DNA from: CAVVKW01 sp963761705
GTDB lineage: Bacteria; Verrucomicrobiota; Verrucomicrobiia; Chthoniobacterales; JAATET01
DNA length: 64,000 nucleotides
Direction of reading: 5' to 3'
Assembly: GCA_963761705.1 (NCBI GenBank)
Contig: CAVXHK010000001.1
Span: forward strand, 1,426,001 to 1,490,000
A program made the position numbers and the translations under genes. Below the pieces are notes generated by a model, which saw only the letters and a list, made by a program, of their open reading frames with translations, was not told where the DNA came from and made no database searches. Shown here piece after piece: positions 52,070 through 61,104 of the stretch. Each line of letters starts with the position of its first letter. The stretch's first letter is position 1.

Positions 52070-52161
52070 TGTCGGGAACGGTGAGTCTGCGGATGACGAC
52101 GGAATGACAAGTTTGTTGGGGTAGCCTCGCGTCGGGTGGTTTTTTTTGATTTCCTTCGCGC

Positions 52162-53784
52162 GTGGAAATTGGGAGTGAGTTTTTGAAGGCACTGGCGACG
52201 ATCGTGGTCGCGGCGTTTTTGTTCACGTTTGTCGGGGGGCGGTTTCGGATTCCGACCATCGTGATGTACCTGGTGGCTGGGCTGGTTGTCGGGCCGGCGC
52301 TGGGGTTGGTTGGGGGATCGGAGTCCCTGGAGACGGTGTCGGCGGTGGGGATCGCGCTCATGCTGTTTCTCGTGGGGCTGGAGATGAACGTGGAGAAGAT
52401 CCGCGTGCTGGGGAAGGTGGGCGTGCTGGCGGGGGTGGGGCAGGTTACGCTGACTTTTGGGGCGGGTTACGGGTGCGCGACCTTGCTGGGATTTGCGGCG
52501 CTGGAGTCGGCGTTTTTGGCGGTGGCTTTGACGTTGAGCAGCACGGTGGTGGTGATTAAGCTCCTGGACGAGAAGAAGGAATCGGACTCGTTTCACGGTC
52601 GGATCGCGGTCGGGGTGCTGCTGGTGCAGGATCTGTTTGTAATTATCCTGCTGACATTGTTGGCGGGCTTGGGCGGCGGGGGAGACTTCGAACTGGCGCA
52701 GCTCGCGAAGGGGCTGGGCGTGGCGTTCGGCGGGATGGCCTTGTTGCTGGTCGTGGTGTTTGTCGCGGCGAGGTGGTTGCTGCCGCCGTTGTTTCAGAGT
52801 GCTTCGCGGTCGCCGCAGGTTCTCTTTATTTGGAGTCTGGCCTGGTGCTTCGTGCTGGTGAGTTTGGCGCACGCGTTTCACTTGTCGCACGAGGTGGGGG
52901 CGTTTCTGGCGGGGATCAGTCTAGCGCAGTTGCCCTACAACCGAGATTTGCACCGACGCGTGCATCCCCTGATGAATTTTTTCATCGCAATTTTCTTCGT
53001 GACGCTGGGGATCGGGATGGATCTGGGAGACGCCCTCGCGCAATGGCCGGTGGCGTTGGCGCTGAGCGCGTTTGTCTTGCTGGTGAAGCCCGCTCTGGTG
53101 GCGGGGGTGGTGCGTCTCCTGCGATTTCGGCGGCGGACGGCGGCGCGGGCGGGAATCGCGCTATCGCAGATTTCCGAGTTCTCGTTTCTGTTCCTGGCCC
53201 TGGCCTTGGAGGCCGGGTTGGTGAAGGAGGAGACGGTTGCGCTGGTTGGGTTGGTCGGGTTGATCACGATTTCGGTGTCGTCTTTTGCGATGGCGAGGGA
53301 TCTGGCGGTGGTCGAATTTTTGTTTCGTCCGTTCGGCGGAATCGACGCGGAGGATGGGGTTGGGAAGTCGGTAGGGCGGCGGGACCACGTGATCGTGATC
53401 GGGATGAACACGCTGGGCCGACGGATCGCGGAGGACCTTCACCGGATGGGAGAAACGGTGCTGGCGATCGACACGGATCCGCGCAAATTGGCTGGTCTGC
53501 CGTGCGGCGTGCTGCTGGGGAACGCGGAGTATCTGTCGGTTCTGGAGGAAGCGGGGCTGCACGATGCAAAGCTGCTGGTTTCGGCGTTGCAGATCGAAGA
53601 CAGCAATGAGTTGTTTGCTTACCGGGCGAAGTCAGTCGGGGTGCCGTCGAGCATCCTGGCTGTCGACATGCACAGCGTGGACGGGCTGTTGGAGATGGAG
53701 GTCGACTACCTCATGATCGCGAAGGTGGACGGGGTGAAAATGCAGAACCGCAAATTGGCTGAGCTGGGGATCGTGGCGGCATGA
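52162..53784 (+). CDS. CPA2-family cation/proton antiporter with TrkA-N domain
   Basis: A 540-residue protein with a GTG start. About twelve membrane helices (residues 10-385) show CPA2 features (IGIALMLFLVGLEMN-like block, LSSTVVVIKLLDE, SQISEFSFLFLALALE). A cytosolic TrkA-N/RCK domain follows (about 400-530, HVIVIGMNTLGRRIAEDLHRMG; FAYRAKSVGVPSSILAVDMHS). Relatives (KefB/KefC, RosB) expel potassium in exchange for protons. Its stop overlaps the start of a second antiporter by 4 bases. Confidence 0.9.
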   Translation: MEIGSEFLKALATIVVAAFLFTFVGGRFRIPTIVMYLVAGLVVGPALGLVGGSESLETVSAVGIALMLFLVGLEMNVEKIRVLGKVGVLAGVGQVTLTFGAGYGCATLLGFAALESAFLAVALTLSSTVVVIKLLDEKKESDSFHGRIAVGVLLVQDLFVIILLTLLAGLGGGGDFELAQLAKGLGVAFGGMALLLVVVFVAARWLLPPLFQSASRSPQVLFIWSLAWCFVLVSLAHAFHLSHEVGAFLAGISLAQLPYNRDLHRRVHPLMNFFIAIFFVTLGIGMDLGDALAQWPVALALSAFVLLVKPALVAGVVRLLRFRRRTAARAGIALSQISEFSFLFLALALEAGLVKEETVALVGLVGLITISVSSFAMARDLAVVEFLFRPFGGIDAEDGVGKSVGRRDHVIVIGMNTLGRRIAEDLHRMGETVLAIDTDPRKLAGLPCGVLLGNAEYLSVLEEAGLHDAKLLVSALQIEDSNELFAYRAKSVGVPSSILAVDMHSVDGLLEMEVDYLMIAKVDGVKMQNRKLAELGIVAA

Positions 53785-55358
53785 CGGGACTGGCCCTGCT
53801 TCTCCTCGTGGCTTCGTTGGGGGTCGGGATCGCGTTGCGGTTTCGATTGCCGGCGATTCCGTTGCTGATGGGCGGAGGTCTGGCGTTGAGCTTCCTCACC
53901 AGCCGGTTTCTCGATCCGGGGCAGCTGAAGGACGTTCTCGCGTTGGGGCTGGCGTTTTTGGTGTTTTCGTCCGGGGTTGAACTGAATCCAGCCCGGTTTT
54001 TGCCCCAAAGGCACGCGGTGCCGTGGGTGGGGGTGATCCAATTTGCGGTGCTGGGGGTGACGGCTTATTTGGTCGCTGGCTTGCTGGGATTCGAGCGCAT
54101 GCCGGCCATTTACCTGGCGTTTTCGCTGGCGGCGAGTTCGACGCTCGTGGCGCTTCGGCATTTGAAGCAGCACCAGCAGATGTTCGAGCCGTTTGGGCGG
54201 TTGGTGATCGGGGTGCTGTTTTTGCAGGATGCTTTGGTGATCGGGGTGATCACCGTTTTGTCGACGGTGGAAGACGGCGCGGGGTGGGCGGCTCTGAAGG
54301 TGTCGGCGACGGCGGGTATGGGTTTTCTCGCGATTTATTTGCAGCGGCGGATCGTGCCGCGGCTGTTCGAGCGGCTGAGGCTGGACGAGGAAACGTTGCT
54401 GCTCGGGTTTCTCTCGGTGCTGTTTGCCTTCGTGGGGTTGGCTTGGTGGATCGGGATTCCGTCGATCGCGGGCGCGTTTTTTGCGGGGATTTTGCTGTCA
54501 GGGACGCCGGTGAATGGGGTGGTGCGGGGGTTGCTGGGATCGCTGAACGATTTTTTTCTGGCGCTGTTTTTCACGACGCTGGGAGCGGTGGTGATCTTGC
54601 CGGATCTCGATTTGCTGCTGAAGGGATTGGCGCTGGCGGCGGTGGTGATCGTGGTCACGCCCCCCGTTGTCACGATCGTGGCAGAGTGGACTGGATTGTC
54701 GGCGAGGGCGTCGATTGAAAGCGGGTTGTTACTGGCGCAGACGAGTGAGTTCTCGATGGTGCTGGCGCTGGTTGGATTGCAGACCGGCCATCTGGACAAG
54801 GAGGTCTTCTCCGTGATTGCGCTGATCACGGTGGCGACGATGACGGTCACGCCGTTTCTGGCGACGGACGCGATTACTTGGAAACTTCTCGGCTTGCATC
54901 CCGGACGACGACGAGCGGAGGTGCGGGCGGATTTTCGCGATCACGTTCTCATGATCGGCTTTGGCTCGGGCGGGATGTGGACATTGAATCCGCTGCTCGA
55001 GGCGGGGAACACGGTGGTGGTGATCGACGACGACCCGTCGGTGGTCGAGCAGCTGGCGCGGAGCGGGGTGCGGTGTGTGCGGGGAGATGGCTCGGACGCT
55101 GACGTGCTGCGGCGGGCTGGGGCGCGGAACGCGAAGATCGTGCTGGCGAACGTGCGCCGACTGGCGGACGCGGAGAAGATCCTCGCCTACGCGGCGGGGG
55201 AGACAAACGTGGTCGTGCGGACGTTTGAGGAGCGGGACGCCGAGCGGGTGCGAGCGCTGGGGGGGATCCCGATTCTCAATTCGCACGCGGCGGCGGAGAC
55301 GTTTGGGGAGTGGTTTGGGGGGAAGGTGGATTGGCCGCCAAGAGGCGCAGAGGGGTGA
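53781..55358 (+). CDS. Second CPA2-family cation/proton antiporter with TrkA-N domain
   Basis: A 525-residue protein diverged from the first antiporter, with about twelve membrane helices (residues 5-360: RLPAIPLLMGGGLALSF, SLAASSTLVALRHLKQH, AQTSEFSMVLALVGLQTGHL). A C-terminal TrkA-N domain (FRDHVLMIGFGSGGMWTLN, VVIDDDPSVVEQLA) binds nucleotide. The overlap ATGA couples it to the upstream gene, so the two may form a heteromeric transporter. It is followed by a bidirectional gap with the rplM-rpsI terminator. Confidence 0.88.
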   Translation: MTGLALLLLVASLGVGIALRFRLPAIPLLMGGGLALSFLTSRFLDPGQLKDVLALGLAFLVFSSGVELNPARFLPQRHAVPWVGVIQFAVLGVTAYLVAGLLGFERMPAIYLAFSLAASSTLVALRHLKQHQQMFEPFGRLVIGVLFLQDALVIGVITVLSTVEDGAGWAALKVSATAGMGFLAIYLQRRIVPRLFERLRLDEETLLLGFLSVLFAFVGLAWWIGIPSIAGAFFAGILLSGTPVNGVVRGLLGSLNDFFLALFFTTLGAVVILPDLDLLLKGLALAAVVIVVTPPVVTIVAEWTGLSARASIESGLLLAQTSEFSMVLALVGLQTGHLDKEVFSVIALITVATMTVTPFLATDAITWKLLGLHPGRRRAEVRADFRDHVLMIGFGSGGMWTLNPLLEAGNTVVVIDDDPSVVEQLARSGVRCVRGDGSDADVLRRAGARNAKIVLANVRRLADAEKILAYAAGETNVVVRTFEERDAERVRALGGIPILNSHAAAETFGEWFGGKVDWPPRGAEG

Positions 55359-55458
55359 TGGGGTAAGAAGAGCGGCGCTTCGCGCTGGGTATGGGTCGAC
55401 GAGCGGAGGTTGCTGCTCTTGAAATAGCTCTGGGGCCCTCTGCGGCCATGAACCAAAA

Positions 55459-55491
55459 AAGCCGCCTGATCCTTGCGGGACCAGGCGGCTT
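55459..55491 (-). terminator. Strong Rho-independent terminator of rplM-rpsI
   Basis: AAGCCGCCTG (55459-55468) pairs with CAGGCGGCTT (55482-55491), extendable to about 14 pairs with one mismatch and a 5-base loop. On the minus strand, six T follow the stem, 28 bases after the rpsI stop. Confidence 0.88.
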
Positions 55492-55518
55492 CTTCGGTTT
55501 TACTCGAGGGAAAGTGTC

Positions 55519-55914
55519 TTAGCGCTTCGAGAACTGGAAGCGTTTGCGGGCGCCGGGCTGGCCGGGCTTTTTGCGCTCCTTCATCCGCGGGTCACGGGTG
55601 AGGAGGCCTTCTTGTTTCAAGATCGGGCGAAGCTCTGGGTCAACTTCAACGAGGACTCGGGAGATGGCGAGGCGAAGCGCGCCAGCCTGACCGTTGATGC
55701 CACCCCCTTGCGTCTTGACGTGGAGGTCGAAGGCGTGGATGCGGTTGGCTAGTTCGAGGGGACGGAGAATGTCGTTCTGCGTCGAGAGGGAAGGGAAGTA
55801 TTCGATAAATTCGTGGTCGTTGACCTTGATTTCGCCAGTGCCGGGGACGGCGCGGAGTTTGGCGATGGAGGTCTTGCGACGTCCGGTGGCGAGGTATTCG
55901 GTGGTGTCGCTCAT
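55519..55914 (-). CDS. rpsI: 30S ribosomal protein uS9
   Basis: A 131-residue basic protein: TEYLATGRRKTSIAKLRAVPG, HVKTQGGGINGQAGALRLAISR, and the C-terminal RKKPGQPGARKRFQFSKR, whose last Arg contacts P-site tRNA. Conserved pairing with rplM upstream (9 bases between). Confidence 0.97.
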   Translation of the reverse strand: MSDTTEYLATGRRKTSIAKLRAVPGTGEIKVNDHEFIEYFPSLSTQNDILRPLELANRIHAFDLHVKTQGGGINGQAGALRLAISRVLVEVDPELRPILKQEGLLTRDPRMKERKKPGQPGARKRFQFSKR

Positions 55915-55923
55915 GCTGAGATA

Positions 55924-56352
55924 TTAAATGGTGGCGGCCTGCGGGTTCTGCGCGGTGTGCGGGTGCTCGGTGCCGGCGTAGACCTTGAGTTTCCGGTAGA
56001 TCGAGGAGCCAAGGCGGTTGTGTGGAATCATTCCCTTGACGGCGCGCTCGACGAGGAGTTCGGGCTTGCGCTCTTTCCGAGCGCGGAAGGTTTCGGATTT
56101 GTGACCGCCAACGTAGCCGGAAAAGCTGTGGTAGGTCTTCTGGATGTCTTTCTTGCCGCCGACTTTGACTTCACCGGCGTTGATCACGACTACGAAATCA
56201 CCGGTGTCGACGTGGTTGGTAAAGATGGCTTTGTGTTTGCCGCGGAGCAGCTTGGCGGCTTTGACGGCCACGTGGCCGAGCATTTGGTCGCGGGCATCGA
56301 TCACCCACCAGGCGCGTTCGATCTGCTCGGTTTTAGCGGAAAAGGTCTTCAT
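55924..56352 (-). CDS. rplM: 50S ribosomal protein uL13
   Basis: A 142-residue protein: RAWWVIDARDQMLGHVAVKAA, KAIFTNHVDTGDFVVVINA, AVKGMIPHNRLGSSIYRKL and KVYAGTEHPHTAQNPQ. The start at the ATG at 56352 (MKTFSAKTE) matches the family. It is the first gene of the two-gene ribosomal operon. Confidence 0.97.
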   Translation of the reverse strand: MKTFSAKTEQIERAWWVIDARDQMLGHVAVKAAKLLRGKHKAIFTNHVDTGDFVVVINAGEVKVGGKKDIQKTYHSFSGYVGGHKSETFRARKERKPELLVERAVKGMIPHNRLGSSIYRKLKVYAGTEHPHTAQNPQAATI

Positions 56353-56415
56353 GGAAAAGGACGAGGAGGAAATCACGGGTGGTGGGGGCTGTCAACGAGG
56401 AAGGTGAACAATTTG

Positions 56416-56445
56416 TCGGAAAGTCGAAGGTCGGAAAGTCGAAGG
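56416..56445. repeat. Perfect tandem 15-mer
   Basis: TCGGAAAGTCGAAGG occurs twice in direct tandem (56416-56430, 56431-56445), between rplM and gltB. Similar looser motifs lie near 13146 (GTCGAATGTCGAAGGTC) and 21833-21860 (TTCGATT units). Confidence 0.85.
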
Positions 56446-56526
56446 TCAGCCAGTGGTGTGGTTGGGTTGGAACGGAAATCGCTTTCCGGGTTGGCGTGAC
56501 GTTCGTTGTATATAGGTGTGGATGCT

Positions 56527-59500
56527 GTGACTGCTGCTGATCGGAAAGGTTTGTGTGATCCGTTCGCGGATCGGGGGGCTTGTGGGGTCGGGGTGCTGGT
56601 GCAGCTGGACGGGACCGTCTCTCACGGACTGGTTGAAGATGCGTTGGACGTGCTGGTGAACATCGATCATCGCGGGGCGCGGGGCGCGGAGGAAATGACT
56701 GGGGACGGTGCGGGGCTGATGATCCAGGTGCCGCACGAGTTCTTTACGGGGGAGGTCGAGGGGTTGGGCGAGGCGGGGACTTACGGGGTCGGGATGGCGT
56801 TTTTTCCGAAGGATTACTGGACGGCGGATGAAGCGAAGCGGCTCGTCGAGCGGGTCGCGGTGGAACGTGGGTTTCGGTTGATCGCTTGGCGGCCGGTGCC
56901 GACGGATTCGACGGGGTTGGGGAAGGCGGCTTTGGATTCGGAGCCGCGGTTGAAGCAATTCTTCGTGACGCCGTTGGAGGATGGGGTGACGGCGGAGGCG
57001 TTGGACGTGCGGCTGTACCTGCTGCGGCGGGCGATCGAGCGGGCGATGGAGAACGCGGGGATCGGCGGCTGGGGGCGCGACATTTTTTACGTGTGTTCGC
57101 TGGATCGGCGGACGGTTGTCTACAAGGGTCTGCTGACTTGCGACCAGGTAAGGAGTTATTTTCCGGACCTGTCGGATCCGCGGATGAAGACGGCGATCGT
57201 GTTGCTGCATTCGCGGTTTTCGACGAACACTTTGGGGGCTTGGCAGTTGGCGCATCCGTTCCGGGCGGCGGTTCACAACGGGGAAATCAATACGCTGAGG
57301 GGGAATCTCAACCGGATGCGGACGCGGGAGGCCGCGCTGAAGTCGGAGTTGTTTGGGGACGATATCGAGTTGGTGAAGCCGGTGGTGCAGTCGAAGGGGA
57401 GTGATACTTCGGCGTTCGATAACGTCCTGGAGTTACTGGTGAAGGGGGGGCGGAGCCTGCCCCACGCGCTGCGGTTATTGATTCCCGAGGCTTGGTCGAA
57501 GGATGCGGGGATGCCGGAGGCGCGGCGGACGTTTTACGATTACCTGTCGACGATCAGCGAGCCGTGGGACGGTCCGGCTCTCGTGGCGACGACGGACGGG
57601 ACGCGGGTGGCGGCGGCGCTGGATCGGAACGGCTTGCGGCCTTGCCGATACGTCGTGACGACGGGCGGGCGGTTGATTATGGCGAGTGAGCTGGGGGTGC
57701 TGGAGACGCCGGAGAGCGAGATCGTGATGAGTGGGCGGCTGAAGCCGGGGCAGATCTTCGTCGCGGACACGGAGTTGGGGCGGGTGCTGGAGGAAGACGA
57801 AGTTTTTGCGGAATTGGCGCGTCCGGAATACGGCGAGTGGCTGACGGCGGGGCGGGTGCGGTTGCCGGATGTGGTGGCGGAATACGGTGAGCATTTTGCG
57901 GAAAGAACGCAGCGGACGCCGAAGGGGGAAGTCATTGAGGATCTGCAGCGGGTTTTTGGTTACACGGTGGAGACTTTGCGAGTCTTGGTGCAGCCGATGG
58001 CAGAGTTGGGGAAGGATCCGATCGGGGCGATGGGGAACGACGCGCCTCCGGCGTTTCTGTCGGGGCGGCAGAAGCCGCTTTCTTCCTACTTCTCGCAGCT
58101 TTTTGCGCAGGTCTCGAATCCGCCGTTGGATTTTATGCGGGAAGATTTGGTGACTTCGCTGGAGAGTCACATCGGGCGAGCGCGGAATCTTTTGGGGGAG
58201 ACTTCGGAGCATTGTCGGCAGCTCTGGTTGCGGTCGCCGTTTTTGACGGCGGGGGAGTTGGCGGCGATCAGCGCGATGGACCCGGAGCGGTGGAACGGGA
58301 TCCGGGCGACGACTTTGGATCTGACGTTCGAGGCCGGGGTGTCGTTGAGCGGTGCGGTGGCGGAGTTGCGGGAGGCGGCGGCGCGGGCGATCGGCGCGGG
58401 GTATGAGATTCTCATCTTGTCGGACCGGGCGGTGGGGGCGGGGCGGTTGCCGATCCCGGCTTTGTTGGCGGTCGGGGGGTTGAATCACTACCTCATTCGC
58501 GAGGGGCTGCGGACGAAGGCGGCGCTGGTGGTCGACACGGGGGAGGCGGCTTCGGTGCACAGTTTCTGCACGTTGATCGGATACGGCGCGGACGCGGTGC
58601 ATCCGTGGCTGGCGGATGCGAGTCTGGCGAAGATGCGGGACGATGGAGTGCTCGCGGGGGAGCTGCCGGCGTTGGTCGCCAAGTATCACAAGGCGCTGGA
58701 GGGGGGGATTCTCAAGGTGATGTCGAAGATGGGGATTTCGACGTTGGAGAGTTACAAGGGGGCGCAGGTGTTTCAGGCGATCGGGCTGGAACTCGATTTT
58801 GTGGAGGAGTTTTTTCAGGGGACGACGGCGCAGTTGCCGGCGGCCGGGTTGGAGCTGTTCGAGCGGGAATTGATTGAGCGGCACGAGGCGGCGTTTGGGC
58901 GAAAGATCGCGGGGTCGCTCGGGCTGGAGCAGGGAGGGGAGTATTACTGGCGGCGGGACGGGGAACTGCACCAGTGGAGTCCCTTTGCGGTGGCGCGGTT
59001 GCAGGCGGCGGTGCGGAGCGGGGACGCACGGGCTTACTCGGAATTTGCGGAGGCGGTGAACGCGCAGGACGAGCGGTTGCAGACGATCCGGGGGATGTTG
59101 GACTTTGACCGGAGTGAGTCGATCCTGATCGAGGAAGTCGAGTCGGTGGAAGCGATCATGACCCGCTTCGCGACGGGATCGATGTCGTTCGGTTCGCTGA
59201 GTCGCGAGACGCACGAGACTCTCGCGGTCGCGATGAACCGGGTCGGCGGGAAGTCGGGGAGTGGCGAGGGGGGCGAGCAGGTGGATCGCTTCGGGACGGA
59301 ACGGGAGAACTCGATGAAGCAGGTGGCGAGCGGGCGCTTCGGCGTGACGGCTCATTATTTGGTCAACGCGCGGCAGCTCGAAATCAAGATGGCGCAGGGG
59401 GCGAAGCCGGGGGAGGGCGGGGAATTGCCCGGGCCGAAGGTGGACGACGTGATCGCGGAGGTGCGCTTCACGACGCCTGGCGTGGGGCTGATCTCGCCGC

Positions 59501-61050
59501 CGCCGCACCACGACATTTATTCCATCGAGGACCTGGCCCAGCTGATCCACGACCTCAAATGCGCGAATCCGGATGCGGAAATCAACGTGAAGCTCGTGTC
59601 GGTGGCGAACGTTGGGACCATCGCGGCGGGCGTGGCGAAGGCGAAGGCGGACGCGGTGCTGATCGCGGGGGACAGCGGTGGAACGGGCGCGGCGGTGAAG
59701 ACGTCGATTAAATCGACGGGGGCGATGTGGGAGCTGGGATTGGCGGAGACTCAGCAGGTTCTTTTGGCGAATAATCTACGATCGCGGATTCGCGTGCGGA
59801 CGGACGGGGGGCTGCGGACGGGGCGCGACGTGGCGGTGGCGGCGCTGCTGGGCGCGGAGGAATATGGATTTGGCACGGCGGCGTTGGTCGCTCTGGGTTG
59901 CGTGATGTTGCGGAAGTGCCACTGCAACACCTGCTCGGTGGGGATCGCGACGCAGGATCCGGAGTTGCGGAAGCTCTTCACCGGCGAGCCGGAACACGTG
60001 ATGGCTTACATGCGGTTTATCGCCGAAGAAGTGCGCGGTCTCATGGCGGAGATGGGCTTTCGGACGATGCGGGAGATGGTCGGACGGGTGGACAAGCTGC
60101 ACCCGAAGGGCGTGGCGCATCCGAAGGGCTTGAACGTCGACCTGAAGCAACTGCTTTTCCGGCAGCCTTCGGACGACACGCCGTTTCGGTCGCGGATGCA
60201 GGATCATAAGCTGGGGGAGAAGTCGGATCACAAGCTGATCGAGGCGGCGGCTCCGGCGCTGGCGGACCGGACGCCGGTGGTCATCGAAATGCCGATTGCG
60301 AATGGCGACCGGACGTTCGGCACGATGTTGAGCGGGATCGTCGCGACGAAATACGGGGCGGCGGGGCTGCCGGACAACACGATCACCGTGAACCTGCGGG
60401 GCGTGGCGGGTCAGAGTCTGGGAGCTTTTCTTTCGCGGGGGATTACGATCCATCTCGAAGGGGCGGCGAACGATTACGTCGGCAAGGGATTGAGCGGTGG
60501 GCGGATCACGGTGCGGACGGCGCGGGATGCGGGATTCGTGGCGGCGGAGAATGTGATCATCGGGAACGTGGCGCTGTATGGCGCGACCGGGGGGGAGGCT
60601 TATTTTAACGGTCAGGCCGGGGAGCGGTTTGCGGTGCGAAATTCGCGGGCGATCGCGGTGGTCGAGGGTGTGGGGGATCACGCGTGCGAATACATGACGG
60701 GTGGGGCGGTCGTGATCCTGGGTTCGACGGGGAAGAACTTCGGTGCTGGGATGAGCGGCGGGGAGGCTTTTGTCTTCGACGACGACGGTTCGTTTGATCG
60801 GAAGGTGAATCGCGAAATGGTGGGGACGAGCGCGCTGGAGTCCGAGCGCGATCTGGAGCTGGTTCGGCGGTTGATCGAAAATCACGTGCGCTACACGCGG
60901 AGTTCGAAGGCGCGGCGAATCCTGGGGGATTGGGACGCGAGCGTGGCGAAGTTTGTGCGGGTGATTCCGGAGGCCTACGCGGCGGTGGTGGAGCGCGGGT
61001 TGGCGGATGGGCGGGACATTCGGGTGGGGATCCCTTTGGAGGCGGCATGA
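56527..61050 (+). CDS. gltB: Glutamate synthase large subunit
   Basis: A protein of 1507 residues. An N-terminal class II amidotransferase domain has the catalytic Cys in GACGVGVLVQLDG; a central and an FMN-binding domain follow (GGTGAAVKTSIKSTGAMWELG). The 3Fe-4S cysteines are in LRKCHCNTCSVGIAT (about residues 1125-1145), and the C-terminal GXGXG domain contains MTGGAVVILG. I prefer the GTG at 56527 because a short propeptide before the Cys is usual. A TTG at 56506 and a GTG at 56518 are in frame. TATATA at 56509-56514 could be a -10 box just upstream. With GltD it makes glutamate from glutamine and 2-oxoglutarate. Confidence 0.95.
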   Translation: MTAADRKGLCDPFADRGACGVGVLVQLDGTVSHGLVEDALDVLVNIDHRGARGAEEMTGDGAGLMIQVPHEFFTGEVEGLGEAGTYGVGMAFFPKDYWTADEAKRLVERVAVERGFRLIAWRPVPTDSTGLGKAALDSEPRLKQFFVTPLEDGVTAEALDVRLYLLRRAIERAMENAGIGGWGRDIFYVCSLDRRTVVYKGLLTCDQVRSYFPDLSDPRMKTAIVLLHSRFSTNTLGAWQLAHPFRAAVHNGEINTLRGNLNRMRTREAALKSELFGDDIELVKPVVQSKGSDTSAFDNVLELLVKGGRSLPHALRLLIPEAWSKDAGMPEARRTFYDYLSTISEPWDGPALVATTDGTRVAAALDRNGLRPCRYVVTTGGRLIMASELGVLETPESEIVMSGRLKPGQIFVADTELGRVLEEDEVFAELARPEYGEWLTAGRVRLPDVVAEYGEHFAERTQRTPKGEVIEDLQRVFGYTVETLRVLVQPMAELGKDPIGAMGNDAPPAFLSGRQKPLSSYFSQLFAQVSNPPLDFMREDLVTSLESHIGRARNLLGETSEHCRQLWLRSPFLTAGELAAISAMDPERWNGIRATTLDLTFEAGVSLSGAVAELREAAARAIGAGYEILILSDRAVGAGRLPIPALLAVGGLNHYLIREGLRTKAALVVDTGEAASVHSFCTLIGYGADAVHPWLADASLAKMRDDGVLAGELPALVAKYHKALEGGILKVMSKMGISTLESYKGAQVFQAIGLELDFVEEFFQGTTAQLPAAGLELFERELIERHEAAFGRKIAGSLGLEQGGEYYWRRDGELHQWSPFAVARLQAAVRSGDARAYSEFAEAVNAQDERLQTIRGMLDFDRSESILIEEVESVEAIMTRFATGSMSFGSLSRETHETLAVAMNRVGGKSGSGEGGEQVDRFGTERENSMKQVASGRFGVTAHYLVNARQLEIKMAQGAKPGEGGELPGPKVDDVIAEVRFTTPGVGLISPPPHHDIYSIEDLAQLIHDLKCANPDAEINVKLVSVANVGTIAAGVAKAKADAVLIAGDSGGTGAAVKTSIKSTGAMWELGLAETQQVLLANNLRSRIRVRTDGGLRTGRDVAVAALLGAEEYGFGTAALVALGCVMLRKCHCNTCSVGIATQDPELRKLFTGEPEHVMAYMRFIAEEVRGLMAEMGFRTMREMVGRVDKLHPKGVAHPKGLNVDLKQLLFRQPSDDTPFRSRMQDHKLGEKSDHKLIEAAAPALADRTPVVIEMPIANGDRTFGTMLSGIVATKYGAAGLPDNTITVNLRGVAGQSLGAFLSRGITIHLEGAANDYVGKGLSGGRITVRTARDAGFVAAENVIIGNVALYGATGGEAYFNGQAGERFAVRNSRAIAVVEGVGDHACEYMTGGAVVILGSTGKNFGAGMSGGEAFVFDDDGSFDRKVNREMVGTSALESERDLELVRRLIENHVRYTRSSKARRILGDWDASVAKFVRVIPEAYAAVVERGLADGRDIRVGIPLEAA

Positions 61051-61104
61051 TGGTGGACTCGAACTTCGGCGGTGGGAAGCCGCCGCTCCTGGAAGAGATT
61101 TATT

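Noticed and set aside
33808..56512. Identical 13-mer ACGTTCGTTGTAT upstream of both the heptose kinase and gltB
   Set aside because: In 64 kb a number of shared 13-mers are expected by chance, and the two genes have no common regulation that I can argue for.
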